Positions 1 through 14,200 of a stretch of DNA of 64,000 nt are shown one piece after another. Origin of the DNA: Numida meleagris (Eukaryota; Chordata; Aves; Galliformes; Numididae). The stretch is from contig NC_034420.1 in NCBI RefSeq assembly GCF_002078875.1, forward strand, positions 5,021,814 through 5,085,813, in the 5' to 3' direction. The number at the start of each line of letters is the position of its first letter. Within the stretch, counting starts at the first letter, position 1. A program made the translations under genes and the position numbers. The notes beneath the pieces are model-generated. The model saw only the letters and a list, made by a program, of their open reading frames with translations. It was not told the DNA's origin and ran no database searches.

Positions 1-3000
1 AAACTGTTTAGACGACACAGCAACGAAACAGAAACTGCTCATATCACACAACAACTCACTTGTAACTGGGGAAGCTACCACCAAGCAGCCCTGCAATGTG
101 GCTGACCCATGGAGTGAGGGTCAGCAAACAGTGTGACTGAAGAACAGCCAGGATGCACCTGTACCTGTCAGAAACCTGACTGTAAGATGTACCTAGAAGA
201 CACCGTCCCTTTTGACAAAGCTTGGTAGTTTTCCAAATCATCTTCTAGCATACAGACTTCCACATATGACTGTGGTCCTACAGCAGGCCAACTTTGCAGA
301 ATTCTATTCACTGATGGACAGTGCTGGGAAAGACAATGTTCTAAAAGATAAAATAAAAACGACAACTGTTTTAATTGCTTAATAAAATATCAATTAATTA
401 GTTGCCTGTCAACAAAATGAAATCATCATCAAAATATCTGAAATCCATTGAACTCCATCAATCTTTTAAGATGGGCCATTTTTAAGAAAGAGAGACCTTT
501 ACTCGGTATGAAGCCATATATAACCTGAATTTCTATCACTAGAAGTTTGCAATGATTAGAAAAATATATAATAGCTTTGATTGTAAAAAGTCATTTACGT
601 GGTTATATAAAGGCACAGATATTTAACAGTTAAAATAGTGTAGATGTATCCTTTAAACCCAAGGCTTGCAGATCTTTTTCACTGAGAAGACTACCAGCAT
701 TGGCAACCCTGAGAAGATGCAGAAGGAATATGACTGTGTTCTTCCACCTCCAAATTCCCTATTATTAGGTACAGAAGAAAATGGTATGAATGGCAGGCAC
801 CAGGGCATTGTTGTGGGACAAACATTTCTTCATTTGTTGACAAAGACAGATCACTGTTATGCAGACCATGGATTAAAACAATTCTTGCACAAAAAAGATA
901 CTTTCCATTTTAGTTTGCTGACTGTATTGGCTTAATTTTTTCATCTATGCCTCTTAGTTAATCACTACTGAGTTTAGAGCCTGAGGTTTCATATAAAAAA
1001 GTAACAGCAAAAACCTTATAAAAAAAGTTACCAGAGTGATTATTGAGCATCACTTCTTTGACTGCTCTAATCAAGAAGTTGAAGAAACTATGCAAGCAGC
1101 AGCTTATGCCTGGAAGCACCTTTACCAGTTGTTGCTGCAACTACTTAAGGAGCAAACATCCCTTTAATCCCCTACAATGTAAATATTATTCTCCTCCTAA
1201 AGAAAGAAACTGAAGCTGAATAAATTAAATCTGTTGGTCACAAGAACAAGAACTTGATGGCAGAACCTAGAACTGAAATTTCTAACTCTCAGTTCATGGA
1301 ACTGGAAGTATTAGCTGTATTAACTTGAAATTTTGCAGGAAAATGGGACTGTTCCAGTAACGATGCACAGTCTACATAAGAGTTTCATGGTTTGCTAACT
1401 GCTAATATTTAGCAGTTCTAATGTTTTACACAGCTGCAAGAAATATTATGGTGGCTATGACCTCCTAGAGCCTGTGACATCTATGAAATTCTTGTATCAT
1501 CTTGACTAGTTACAGCATAGATGCATCATCTGGGGACACAAGAGATGAAATACTGTGCTCAGTGCTAGAAGTACCTGTCTGATAATTTCAAAGATAATAA
1601 TTCCTCAATAAGGGGAAGGTGAGCACGAAGCAATGACACTTTGTACAAGCAGGACTCGCTCACTGGTATCTCAGAGAAATCACAAGCATCCTTCTCATAG
1701 CTTTGAAAAAGGCTGCTTACATAGGGAGCACTTTTCATGTTGGACTCAAATATCCTCACTTAACTGCCTCTTGGAGGAAAAGGAAAAGTGAATAAGGAGC
1801 ACCTTGAAGTGATTGATGACAATGTTCACTGCATTTGTGGGACAGCTCATTAGGTACTATAGAAAGGGCCCCTCACAATGCACATTAAAGAATCCGAGGG
1901 GAGTACATTCTTGATAAGTTTTAGATCCCAACTCAAAGGCACCACGCCAGCTTTCTAACAATGGGGTGAGGCCAATGTGGAACACTTCAGAAGGATTTAC
2001 ACGAACAAGGTGTTCAACCACGTATCAGGGATGATCAATGAGGAAGAAGAGAGGAACTTCGCTACTGATGTTACAGGCAAGATAGAGGAGACTGCACAAT
2101 ACGATAAAAATAAAATCAACCTTCGAAGTCAGAAGATGATAACTTCTGTAACAGTCACCCCTGCCATCACTGCCTCTTTTTCATGTTTTTCTTCTGAAAC
2201 ACAATAATCTTCTACACCATCTAAAAAATAAGTCTGGATCTAGTTACCAGATCTGGCTTAACAAATGACCCAATTTCTCCAACTGTCAAGTCCAATGATG
2301 AATTGTATTTATACGTAAATTTTTCATTAGTATCCCACAAGAAGAATTCAGTTACTCTTAAGGATTTTATTCATGTCAGCATTTAGTTGTTCAAATACAC
2401 TTGAAAAGAGATGACATTAAGCATAATTCTTAGCAGGAGATGGAAAAGTAACTAATCTTTGTGTCCGTACTCAGTTTTTAACGTCAGCCCTTCCATGAGG
2501 GAAATCAGAGTAAAAAAAAAAGAGATGAATGACATACAATGTGCAGCACAAAAAGATTTTAAACAATATTAAAACAATTTTTGAAATCTAAACAGACATT
2601 TCTAAAGATGAGGTAGCTGCTCATAATTCAACTTTAAGGCGCTGATATTAATTCTTACGTCACCACCTTGTCACGTTTTAGCAAAATGAGAAAGGAACCA
2701 GGAAAAAAATAATCCTGGAGCACTTTCTTTCTGCAGCATGGCTTCCCATCTAAACTTGGAAGACGATTCCACCTTTAAAGCCTACTCCCTCAAACCAGTT
2801 GTTACAACCTCTATCACTTCCTAGATATTTACATTTCCATCAGCACTCATTTCTCTGTCAAATACGGTAACATGACATTCCCAGAGATAGCTCAGTGGAG
2901 CTGAAGTAAAGCAGGCCTGCAAGCTCTACAAATCAATCTCCATGTATAAGTTGCTTTGTGCTTTTAAGACACCTTTTTCCCAGAATTAATTTCTCCCTAG

Positions 3001-6000
3001 TCTGATAGTCTTGACAATTCTGAAGTAACCGTCACCTCCTCTAAGTAAAAATCTATTGAAAACAACTAAGAATTATATGTTGTACACTTCTTAATCCTCT
3101 TCTGATCTGGTGATGCCAGGAGTAAATGCTTTTAAGGAAGCTGAAATACAGGGGTTTAGGGCTGGTGAACGCGTTAGGAATAGACACTGCAGCTTGGTGT
3201 TACACTGCAGGAGTCATGATGACTATGACTCATTTTATCACATCCAAAGACAGCTGCTTACAAAGCACAAGAGTATTTGATCTAGAAAATTCCTGTGACT
3301 CTGACAAATGAACAGCATTATGCCGTGAAGTTGGAGGCATAAGACAGATGGAAGTTTATGTGGTGACACACCCACTTACTAAAGCTAGTGAGAGTCACAA
3401 AGGAATTTATCTCAGGGTTGCCTTACCCTTCTGGAATGGAGTGGAAGAATATCACTGCTATTTCTAAGGACAGAAATATCAGGTGCGACATTTAGCACTT
3501 CAAGATCTTGGAACCAGTCTTGAACTGACCCAAACAAGTAGGATTTCCAGAGAAAAGGTAAGCTTCAGGGTGGTAAGAACTTACTCAGTGCTTACATAGA
3601 GAAATGCACTGTCCATCAAACTAATTTAGATAGAATGTAACAGAAAAAATAATTGACCTCTGAGACTGTAACTTCTTTTTAACCAGAATTTTTTTACTGT
3701 AAGGTGAAAATAATTGTTGCAAAGTCATGTTCAAGGTTTATAAAGTGTTAGAAATAAACTACAGATCCTCCAAGTCCTATTCCTATGATCTTCCATACTG
3801 CTTTTATTTAAAGGAATGAAATACCCTAAATTAGCGTTACTGACTACTGTGGACTAACCTTCAACTTCCACCATGTGACTGTGCAGACAATAATCAGATA
3901 TGTATTCTATGAGGATCTGACCCAAATCTCCAATGTTGCTAAAAAAATTCTGTTATCCCTTACTCATTTGCTCAGTTAAGATACTGCAGACCAAACCTAC
4001 AACTCCTCTTCCCCGTGTTCCTTCTTGCCCTCTGAGTGCTGGTCTGTGTGAAAGTTGGAGATCACAAATTTAACAGCCCATAGCCAGTCATCCTTGACAG
4101 AACACCAAATGAGTACATCAATACTAATTAATCACTGCCACAAGCTGGCCATGTGTCAGGACATCCTATTAAAGGTCAGAAAAGGGAGTCACTAATTTCA
4201 TGAAAAATGTGATTTTTCACAAAGATGCAATATAGTTAGCAGGTGCTTCTCATATCTCAGATGTTAGCTACAAAATATTTCCATTTAATGACTGATGTCA
4301 AACTACTGCTGCTAGTAAATGGTAATCTTCTGTAGCAATAACAGATCTGTAAAATACTGTACAGAACATTAATTATTTCTCTTCCTTTTTAACTTCTTTT
4401 GCCTAACTTTCTAATCAAACATTACTTTAGTGCAAGTGTGCTCTAAAAGCACGACAAAATTTTAGAGCGAAATATCAGTATGAACAGCTAGCTAGCCACA
4501 AATCAAGCACAGAATTGATGACGACTTCTAAAATCTGATGCTTGCTCAAGTAAGTTGCTGATCTAAGGCCTAAAAAAGCATCACAGATATTTCATATTCC
4601 TCTGAATCATAAGGGATTGGTCAGATATAGAAGAAATCTAAGCCAATGAATTACATGGCTTGACCCAGCTTTGCAAATGACATGTTTAGATAATATAAAA
4701 TTAATTTGCATCTCTTTTATAGCATGCAATAATAAAGGAAAAATAACTCTAGAAAGCAAAGTCATTGATACGTGGAATAAACTTAAATGTAACATGTAAT
4801 TATCATAGCCAAATGGGGGTCAATATAACAAGTAGGATCTGAGAGATAAAACAGAATCTTAAAAATATACACTGTCAGTGACTTGGTATGGATTTGATCA
4901 GCATTTCCAAGAATATGTTTTGTTTCTGTATCTTAGGTGTGCTTGCAATAATTTGGGTATGAAATCAAGAACTAGACTCTGTTAGGAGCTCAAAGCTTCT
5001 AAGTCAGTTTCCTAGAAACTGTAAGACTGCTCCTGCCTCTCATTCTTGAGAAAACAGAAACAATAGGTATCTTCACCTGTGTAATTATTCAAAAGCTCCT
5101 TCTGCTCTTTCTGCTTCAACTTCTACACCACAGTCACCAGGTACTCAACTCCCCTGTGTCTCAGGAAATACAGATTTACATCCTTGATGTTCTACAAGAA
5201 TTTTCATCATCTTCTTCCTCTCCATATACTCAGTTAACAGTCTACATCAGCTGAGTCAATGCTAATGGTTTTCAGATTCTCTCAGTTCTCTCTCTACATT
5301 TCCTCTGACTTCCAAGAAGCAAAAGCAGTATGCACTCCTCAAAGGATGGGGAGTCATCAAAGATGCTATAAAAATAAAGAGGAAAACAAAAAAATCCACA
5401 TGAAGAAATGGAAAATACTCAATTGGTCAATATGCAAAAAAGATTTTGGACATTTGGAAAGTATATTAAGATCATTTGAGCAGAAAGATACACACATACA
5501 CATTTTGTGAGGATTTGCCCCTACATTCCCACAGATTCAAAACTGAGAAAACGAAGTATCTTCTGCAATTCTGAAACTATTTTGGCAGATGACAGGGAAG
5601 TGATTGAAAACTTGGTTGCATTGCTTTCAAGACCAAATGCTGTCTTGTCTATAGCATACTTTTCTTGGAAAATACAAGAGCTGAATTACGAGACTGCATA
5701 GGAGCAAACGTTCTCATTTCCCTTATATTTGCATACAGATGGCAGTTTTTCAAAGATAAAATTATAAGCTGCAAATACACAGTCAAAGTTCAAACAATTT
5801 GTGCTTAGTACAAACATTTATAATCAAGTTAAATGGCTGTATTGAAAATAATTAAGTAGACAATGGATCATCCCTCTTCCATTTAGTAGTGCTGTACAAG
5901 TGTTGGGAATGGTATTTCATAGCTCAGGCCATATTTTTTTTTTATGATTACTCAGTGGAAACGCTGCTCACTGATCATGGATACTCAATGAGAAACCATA

Positions 6001-6395
6001 AAAAAAGTAGTTTTTGAACAAACCATAATGCTCATCTCATATTGAAAGCAGAGTTTATTTATTCTGTGAATGCACAAAGCTACTTTCCCTATAAAGTTTA
6101 TTGCTTGACTTTGCAACTGTCAATAATATCCTGAAAAACACAAAAATTATCTGTGTTCAGATTTTTTAACAAAGAATATGCAACGAATTGTTTGTTTGTT
6201 TTTCTTAGAACATATGTAAGAACAGTTACCAGTAACCTGTTCTCTCATCATGCTGTCAGAATAGTCCCTGCATCTTCTGCAAAAAAAGTAGAGAAAACCT
6301 TAAGGCGGTTATTGACCACCTCACTGATCCATGCAAAAATCATTTCTCTACTCACCACAGAAAGCACACGATAAACACTTACTAAAAGATTATGA
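1..6395. other. AT-rich unique sequence, no gene recognised
   Basis: No open frame here exceeds 90 codons, and none has composition or motifs of a known protein. I saw no complete repeat, RNA gene or splice-flanked coding block that I could defend. Short A-runs (for example near 2511) and ordinary AT-rich sequence make up the stretch. It could be intron or intergenic DNA. Confidence 0.6.
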
Positions 6396-7595
6396 CCATA
6401 GAATCATGGAATAGTTTGAGGTAGACAAAGATTAAATAGTGCCGGTCCCAATAACAGCCCCTGGAGAATACCACTGCTCTTTACTTGGACATCAAGATTA
6501 TCCAGGCAACTCCTTTATAAGCGTCTGATCTGTCAAATCCACGTCTCTCCAATTTAGAGACAAGGATGTTGTGCAGGATGGTATCAAACATTTTGCACGA
6601 GTCCAGATAGACAATGTCAAGTGTTTTTCAGTTGATCACCAACGCTGCAACCCCGTTGTAGAAGGCCACAAGATTTGTCAGGCATGATTTGCCCTTAGGT
6701 GAAGCCATGTTGGCTGTCATCAGCCACCTCCTTGCTTTCCATGTGCATTAACATAGTGCTCAGGAGGATCTGCTCCATGATCTTGCTAGGTGCAAGGGTG
6801 AAACTGACTGGCCTGTTATTCCCTTGCATTTTTTTCTTTTTAAGATTGGGCGCCATGTTTCTCCCTTTCCAGGCAGGGGGAACTTCACCCAAAGAGGCCA
6901 AAACCTGCTCCCTTGAAGGCCAAGGTAGTGAGTTTGCTGTGCATCCTCCTCTCTACGCTAAGGGTCTTTGATTCCATTTCATGTTCACTGCAGCCAAAGC
7001 TGCCCTTCACATTCCCCACCAGTCCCTCCATGTTGCATGAGAACAGGGTCCAGCACAGCACCGCTCCTCGTTGGCTCCTCTATCACTTGGAGAAGGATGT
7101 TAAAATCAACGCAATCCAGGAATCTCCTGAACTGCTTATGCTCTTCTGTGTTGTCTCAGCAACAGATATCAGGGTGGCTGAAGTCCCCCTTGAGGACCAG
7201 GGCTTTTGAATCCAAGACTGCTCCTGTAAGTCTGCAGACGGTATCATCTGCTTGGACATCCTGGTTGTATAGCCTTTAGCAGTTCCCCTCCCTATAATGT
7301 CACTTGTCCCTGCCCTCTCTTTAATCCTGACCCACAAACCCTGGGCTAGCTCATCATCCATCTCCAGGCCGAGTTCCATGCACTCCAGCTGGTCACTGGC
7401 ATCTGTGTGACCCCTTACTCATCTCTCTTGCCTATCCTTCCTAAAGTACCTGTGTCCTTTCACTGCAACATTCCAGACACAGGAGCCATCAAACCATGCA
7501 TCTGAGATGCCAGTAAGATTACAGCCCTGCCAGCGTGCAGAGATCTCTAACTCCTGTTTTTATTCCTCATGCTATGTGCATTGACACAGAGACAA
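6396..7595 (-). mobile_element. CR1 LINE, internally deleted copy with endonuclease and reverse transcriptase remnants
   Basis: A CR1 non-LTR retrotransposon lies on the minus strand; its 5' side is at about 7595 and its 3' end at about 6396. Full CR1 ORF2 encodes an APE-type endonuclease followed by a reverse transcriptase, used for target-primed insertion in the nucleus. Read on the minus strand, 7595 to about 6905 matches the endonuclease: an NARSMGNK-like start appears as NAHSMRNK, followed by DQLECMELGLEMDDE and a GCSEHEM version of the usual SDHEM motif. From about 6904 to 6424 it matches the start of the reverse transcriptase (GEVPPAWKG, NNRPVSFTLAPSKIMEQIL, DSQHGFT), then an LGPALFN-like block. 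The sequence then jumps to the tail, TATTCCATGATTCTAT. Two internal deletions are therefore visible: between endonuclease and reverse transcriptase, and between reverse transcriptase and the 3' UTR. In-frame stops make it a dead copy. Short open frames at 6695-6901 and 7083-7379 are pieces of it, not genes. Confidence 0.93.
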
Positions 7596-10500
7596 ATAAA
7601 CCAGCACTACAATAACATGTACAGCTATAGCTGGATTTGCTGCAGTACATAATCTAGGATTCCTTTATAGTTCATGTTAACTCAGTTTACTCTATAGCAT
7701 TTATGTACAGGAAACTAAGAGCACTCTACTTGGCAAAAACATGCACACTGAAAAGATTTTTCAGAAATGACCTATGTATATCACCCTGTACTTCACTGAT
7801 AGTTGAGTTCAATTTGGTATTAAGTTTGTAAGTAAATTAACTCTTTGACTTAAAATATCTATAAAAATGTAAACAGCTACAACTTGAGAAGATGAGGCTT
7901 GGAAAACGTTGTCTTGGGGAAGTGAAATGGGCATGAGTACAGATGTAAAATAAATTTCAAAAGAGGCCTTCGAGTGTACTGATGGCATACAGTATTTCTA
8001 TGAACATTTTCAAGTTCTTTTTCTCACCCTCATCATGTTTTGCAATTTCCAAACAGTGAGTCTCAACACAAGATCTAAGGGAGCAAGTTTTAACTCTAAT
8101 TCAGGGCATCTTTGATGTTCTTGGTTGTCTTCTGAAATTCAGTCCTTCTTTCTCAGCTCATTTATCTTCCAAATTCTACAATACAGCTTTGAAGTTCTCT
8201 CCAGCACTTTTTCAACAGCTCAGCCGAAGTACAAGCTCAGCAAAGCTGCTGATGTCTAGAAACTTCCTCTACAACCACATCTGCCACTGCGCCTGACACT
8301 GACTGAAAGTTTCCAAAGAGCTCCATTAAGACTAGCACTGCCCAGAAACTCCTACGAGAAATCTGGTCCACCGTCACATCTCAAAACCACTCTGACAGAG
8401 AATACACTCAACAATAACAGACACCTGCGTCCCAGCATAGCAACTGACAGATGCAAAATACAAATAATGAACTTTTTCAAGAGTTTTAGTCTGTGTCTAC
8501 TGAGTTACACATGCAAACCCAGAGAATCCCCAAGCCATGGTACTGCTGCAAGACAAGAACTCAAATCCCTGCACTTCCTAACTGATATTTATATTTACAG
8601 CACATAAGATTGCACTTATCCACCATGAGCTCAGAAAAGAGCCCCTTCTGCTAGTCCAAATACCACGTGCATTGACTTTCTTTCCTTCCGCATGATGCTT
8701 GCACAGAATGCTGGCTTCTATTATGTTATGGTACCATGTTTAGGATGCAAGGCATCCACTGCTATGACTTTGTTTTCAAGAAATGGATCAATGTTCATAT
8801 AGAACTCTACTATTTATCACTGTAAAGCAGCGTTTTCCTCCAACTGATCTTTTCCATGTAAACAGAAATGTGGCTTTAGATTATATATTTAAAAGACATG
8901 CTCACTGTGACAAGAGTTTGAATTGACCCTGCTACTGATGTCAGAGAGGTTATACGTAGCTAATAGCAAAGCTCAGCCCCAACATTATTAATGCAAGATT
9001 TGCTATAGACATTTGGTTTTAAAATTTAAATAAGAAATGAATATTCATACAGTCTGGTCTTTCAAATATATACTTACATAACCTTGTTTACAAGGAAATA
9101 CAAGTTAAATCATTTATGATGGATTTAGAAAACTAAATAAATGCTTGAATTATGTCAAGTCAAAGGGATGTGAAAAGTATATTTAAACACTGAACTGAAT
9201 GTGAAATGGAAAAATGGAAGTCACTTATAATTCATAACTTGAATACACATGCATTCTCTAGCAGGAGTTACAGGACAAATGTTGGTAAGTAGAGCCCCTG
9301 CAGCCTCTTCAATGCACAAAACTCCACTTTGCTGTTTCTGTATAACCCTTGGTTATATTTTGACAATTCTATTATTACAAAAAATAAGAACAAAACAGAG
9401 AGGAAGTAATGCAAATTTTAAAACCTCCTAACAGAACCATTTATTGACTTCATTAATAGCCTTAATGTTAAAAGGTTTTATATTACAGACTCCGGAGCAC
9501 AGAGACATCTGCACATATCCTAATTAACAGCAATCACACACACTAATAGTATAACCTACTGCTTAAGTAAATGAACATCTTTGCTCCCTGCTGCCTTGAA
9601 GGGGCTGATAGGCATGTGCTTTATTGACAAAGTAAGCTCATTTACAGAGTGATTGTCCAAGAGGGAACCGCTGTTTATTTGTAGAGTTTCTCCCATTGAA
9701 CTCATAGGGCAAACAACACACTTAAATTGTTAATTAAAATATCAACAGCTAAACGTAAATACTATGGCCTCTGCAGCTAGAATGACAAATATTTCTTTAG
9801 AAATAAATAAATACTCCTGGCAGTTTCCTCTTCTAAAAAACTGCCATAAATCAAATAATGCTACTATCAGGGGAAACTAAGGGACCCTTCTCTCTTTATT
9901 TCTCCAATAAGCACTGTCAGTGGTCACAACCATTAAAGAGCGCAGAGACTTACAGTTGGTTCACAATTTCTGGAAAGATACCTTACTGCAAAAACAATGA
10001 GGAAGGCTCCTTTCAGCAGAAGTAGTCTGAGATGCAATGGTATAAGATTTTTTGGAATTTTCATCATACAAATTACTTGACTCTGCATTTTCTTTTCTCC
10101 ATAGCATATTACAATAATGACCAAGTAAGATTTTTTGAATGTTCAAACTGAAAAAACTACTATTTCACTCTGCAAAATAAATAAGGTTCAGAAAGCATAC
10201 TGTTTAAGGGACAGACTTGTCTGGAGAAAAATACAGATTAATATTCAAAGATTCATTTATTGATGAAATACCAACTCAATGATTTTGCTATTTCCCTCAC
10301 TCAAATGCCCTTGCTCATTTCTCCAGAGAGACAATGAAAACAGTATTATTTGTGAAAGTGATAGGCTTGGTAGGAGAATTCCATCTTCTCAAAGGCAACA
10401 AAGATAACTTCAGAACTGGAAGGGCAGATATACTGAGAATGGCAATAACTTCCTGTTCTTAGATTTCTCCTTCTCAATTTAATCACTAGTTTCCAAATTT

Positions 10501-11212
10501 CTACTTCTGAAAGTCTCAAAATTAAAGGTGTTCAATGTCAACTTAAGTGCCTTCTCTTACTAAACCTCATTTTTGCGGGTCAAAAATATTCAGAAAAAAT
10601 GTTTCAGAGCAACCACAAGCACATTTACAAACAAAGCGAACACTACTCATAAAAACTCTTCCTGAAGCTAGCAATTACATTACCACTAATCAGGGATACA
10701 ATGCTCTCTCCCTACGTGTTTGATTAATGCCTACAGAGGAAAAAACAATGTTAGCTTGCATACAAACTTGTCAATGACACTTACTTTGTTACGTTACCTA
10801 CTTTGACACTTAAGAGTATCACTTACTCCATGCACTTTAATGTTTAAGTGCATGAAAGACCAACATCTCTTCACATTATTGCAACAAATTATGACCTCCT
10901 GAAGTGCTATTTCCAGAAAGGGTCTTTGATGCAGTTTCTGTATCAATCAATCAGTTCAACCTTATTAGATTTCTAGAAAAGTGAAAAGATTGTAAATTTA
11001 CAGATCAAGGCTGGATATTGCACAAACAAAAGAGGAGCCATGAGGAGCTTCAAATTTTCCTTTCCCTTATAAGCAGTGCATATAACTAGAGAGGAAAAAT
11101 AAGTAGACTACATGAGGAGGAATAAAATTACTAAATACAATTTTACTGATATTTGAGTAAAATATTTAAAGATGTAAATTAGCGTTGAATATTATAAAAT
11201 ATAGTAAAAAGC
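7596..11212. other. AT-rich unique sequence, no gene recognised
   Basis: No coding region or repeat was recognised. The part around 9595-9830 has balanced, homeodomain-site-rich sequence (TTAATTAA-like cores) of the sort often seen in conserved non-coding elements, but conservation cannot be seen from one sequence. A short imperfect inverted repeat (CATGCACTT, 10829-10837, with AAGTGCATG, 10846-10854) is present. Confidence 0.5.
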
Positions 11213-11213
11213 A

Positions 11214-11233
11214 TTATATATATATATATATAG
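11214..11233. repeat. (TA)n microsatellite
   Basis: About ten uninterrupted TA units lie within a longer AT-rich tract. This is a simple sequence repeat with no sign of function. Confidence 0.95.
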
Positions 11234-14200
11234 TCATCTCACAATTTCAGATTATGTATACCATCTATGACCACTAAATTCGATGATCTGCAGTCACTGT
11301 AGGTGCTGCTCTGAAAATTCCAGGTCAGGACATTGGTGTAGCCATGAATTACCTTTGGAGCTATTAAGAAACAAATTGGTAACAAAACCTAGTATGACAT
11401 CACAGTGCTTTATAAATCCATGGTGGATCCATCCTAGTCCCCCATCCATACTAGCCCCCCAGTCTCAAAAAACAGATGAGTTAGAATGTAAAGTGCCAAA
11501 GATCTTACGGGAGAAAAGACTAAGAGACCAAACATTTTCAGGTTGGAAAGGAGACAAGGCGACAAAATCATAGACAATAAACAGAAAATAGACAAAGATT
11601 ATTCACTATTCCTATTAAACATGCACTAGAAGAAAAGGTGAAGAAATTAAACCATATTTTAAACTCTGAAGGCAGCCACCACAGATGCCATTGGGGCTAC
11701 AATAAAAATGTGACAAAAAAACAGTTAGATAGCTAGATAGGAAACAAGTGTGACAGTTTGAATGCAATATATATTTCTAGCAACTGTTAGCATCGTTCCC
11801 TCCTCATCCCTGTTTCCCTAGGCTTCTGTGACCATCCAGCCACTGCTGGAAGACTGGATGCAGAGCTGACCAACAATTAGTATCACCACAGCCATCCTTA
11901 CCTTCCTATATAATCCTATCTCACCACACCCACTCAGTCATACTGTGACAATCTAGGGATTGCTACGTGATGCATTTGCAAATGAGCTCTGAAAACCTAC
12001 TTTTTGCAGGTGGTAGTGTTAACTAATTCTTTCAAATTTTTGTGTAATACTGTTAGCTTTTAGGGAAGGGAAAATATGGATTTAGAAAGCAGTACTTGGA
12101 TGACGCTGTCATGTTAAAGCTCTGTGAATGATTTCCATTCAAATAACACAGCATTTCGTAGCACAATCTAACATCTTGGAAAAAAAAAAATAGACTACAG
12201 CCAAATCTGTATAGACTTCAAATTTAATGCAAGTATTTCCTCCAGCTATGCAATACATCTGGATTTTGCAGCTTTTGTTTGCGTCTGGTAACTAATTTGT
12301 AGAGTTTCAGAATACTATTTTTATAGGTAAAAAATTCCACGTTGGTAAATTACATGTTCCTGTAGAAACAACCACATGTGAGATATACATTCACCCTGAG
12401 GCCGGAAAGTGTTCTGGGGACATGCTGGATTTGCCAGCTCTTTAGTACTTAACAGATCAAGTGAACTCCATTTTTAAGACATTTACATGAGTAATGGTGA
12501 GTGACATCTGAATTACAAATAGGTCTGCCTTGTAATTGAACCACTGTGCGGACTGAAGTGGAGTTCCAAGATTTGCACACTTAGGAAAAGAAAAGAAAGT
12601 ATTTTTTTTTAATCGCAAACTTTATTAATCACTTGTCACAGATGCAACCATAGCAGCTATTAATCATTCCACATACAAGAGCACTCCTGTTGGTTTGCTA
12701 ACCTAAGTATAAATTATCATGTCAAAGATTAACCCATTTTGTTTCATTAATACTTTGTTTTATTTCCTTCTACCCTCCCATTTTCTCTCGCAGAAAAGGC
12801 TTCAATTGTCTTTTTGGACAACTGGAGCCTGAATGATTAATCATGGTGACAGAGAGTTGACCACAGGGTCAACAAACAATGAATAAAAACATAAGACACA
12901 GGTTCATTCCAGGTTATACTCATGTTTCATTTCAGAAGTGAGAGAACAGCACACTTTCTTCAGAATTTACTGCCTAACAGTCAGAAGGCAACCTTAACAC
13001 AATGCGTGTGCGATTACTTCCCCACTAAGAAAAACCAGAGCCATTTGTTATTAGAGTCGCTGTGTAGGCCACCCAATCTGGTGGAACAACACACTTCAGC
13101 AGTTTCAAAGCACACTTAAATGCTGACGTCTCCAGGGCTCTGACTACTGCAAACAGAGCCAGCAAGTGACTTGTAGAAGCTTTCCCTAAAGTGTGATATA
13201 GGAGCACAAAGACTGGGTGACGGCTATTAAGCTTGGAAGTTGTAGTCTGAAGATCTTAAAATCAAAAATCCTCAGGGTTGTGCTGCTAGAAATAAAAGAA
13301 CTGGGAAAGAAGACAATATACAGAACTGGGCATTACTGACTGACTGATTAAGAGTCTTACTTTTCCCAGTTCTTAGTGGGAAAAAAAGGATGCAAATTAC
13401 ACTTGTAACTGTGAAAAAACAGATTTTTCTAATACTTAATGCCATCTTAATGCACCAGCTTCTAAGACAAGTATTTAGGGACCAGCAAAACAAGGTAACA
13501 TCAAGCAACTCCCACCTCATCGCAGTATAAAAAACAGCACTTAATTTTGATGGTCAGCAGAAAGCTTTTCTGTTAGATCACGAGTCTAGTAAGAGTGATG
13601 ATTTCAGCTCAGAGGAACAATCTTATCAAATGACTCAAAATCCCTAGAAAGTTTGCAGGCAAAAAAGAAAACATAGAGAACTCTCCACCACAAGAATCAT
13701 GAGGGAAATTCTGAACTGATTCTTAACAAACATACTTGAGTCTATATGAGTTGAGATGTAGAAACCAAAATGGCAACATGACAGGAGACACTAAGTGAAA
13801 AGTATTGACAGTAAAGGTCTAAAGATGAATGCTCATTCAAAATTCTACAGGAGACAAAAGCCTGGAAAAATCTCTTTGAAAACCTGTATTTCTGTGGTGA
13901 CATCTTTTTTTTTTTTTTTTTTTTTTTCCTTTTCATTATTCATGTTTGCAGAAACTAAGTAGGAAAATTTAAAAAAAAGTCTTCAGAGGAGAGTAAAAAG
14001 ACCAGGCAAGCACTCTGAAAGATGATACCGATTATTTTTTTCTTCTGTTTTTATACAAACTCGATGTTCCACTCAAAACAGCTATCTCACGAGTTATCAC
14101 AAGTAGCGATCCTTCCCCAAATGTCATTCTTCTTTCAATAGATTTATCAACTTATATGGACATCTAAATTTCCAGAGCTCAATTATAAAAAGTGAGGAAA

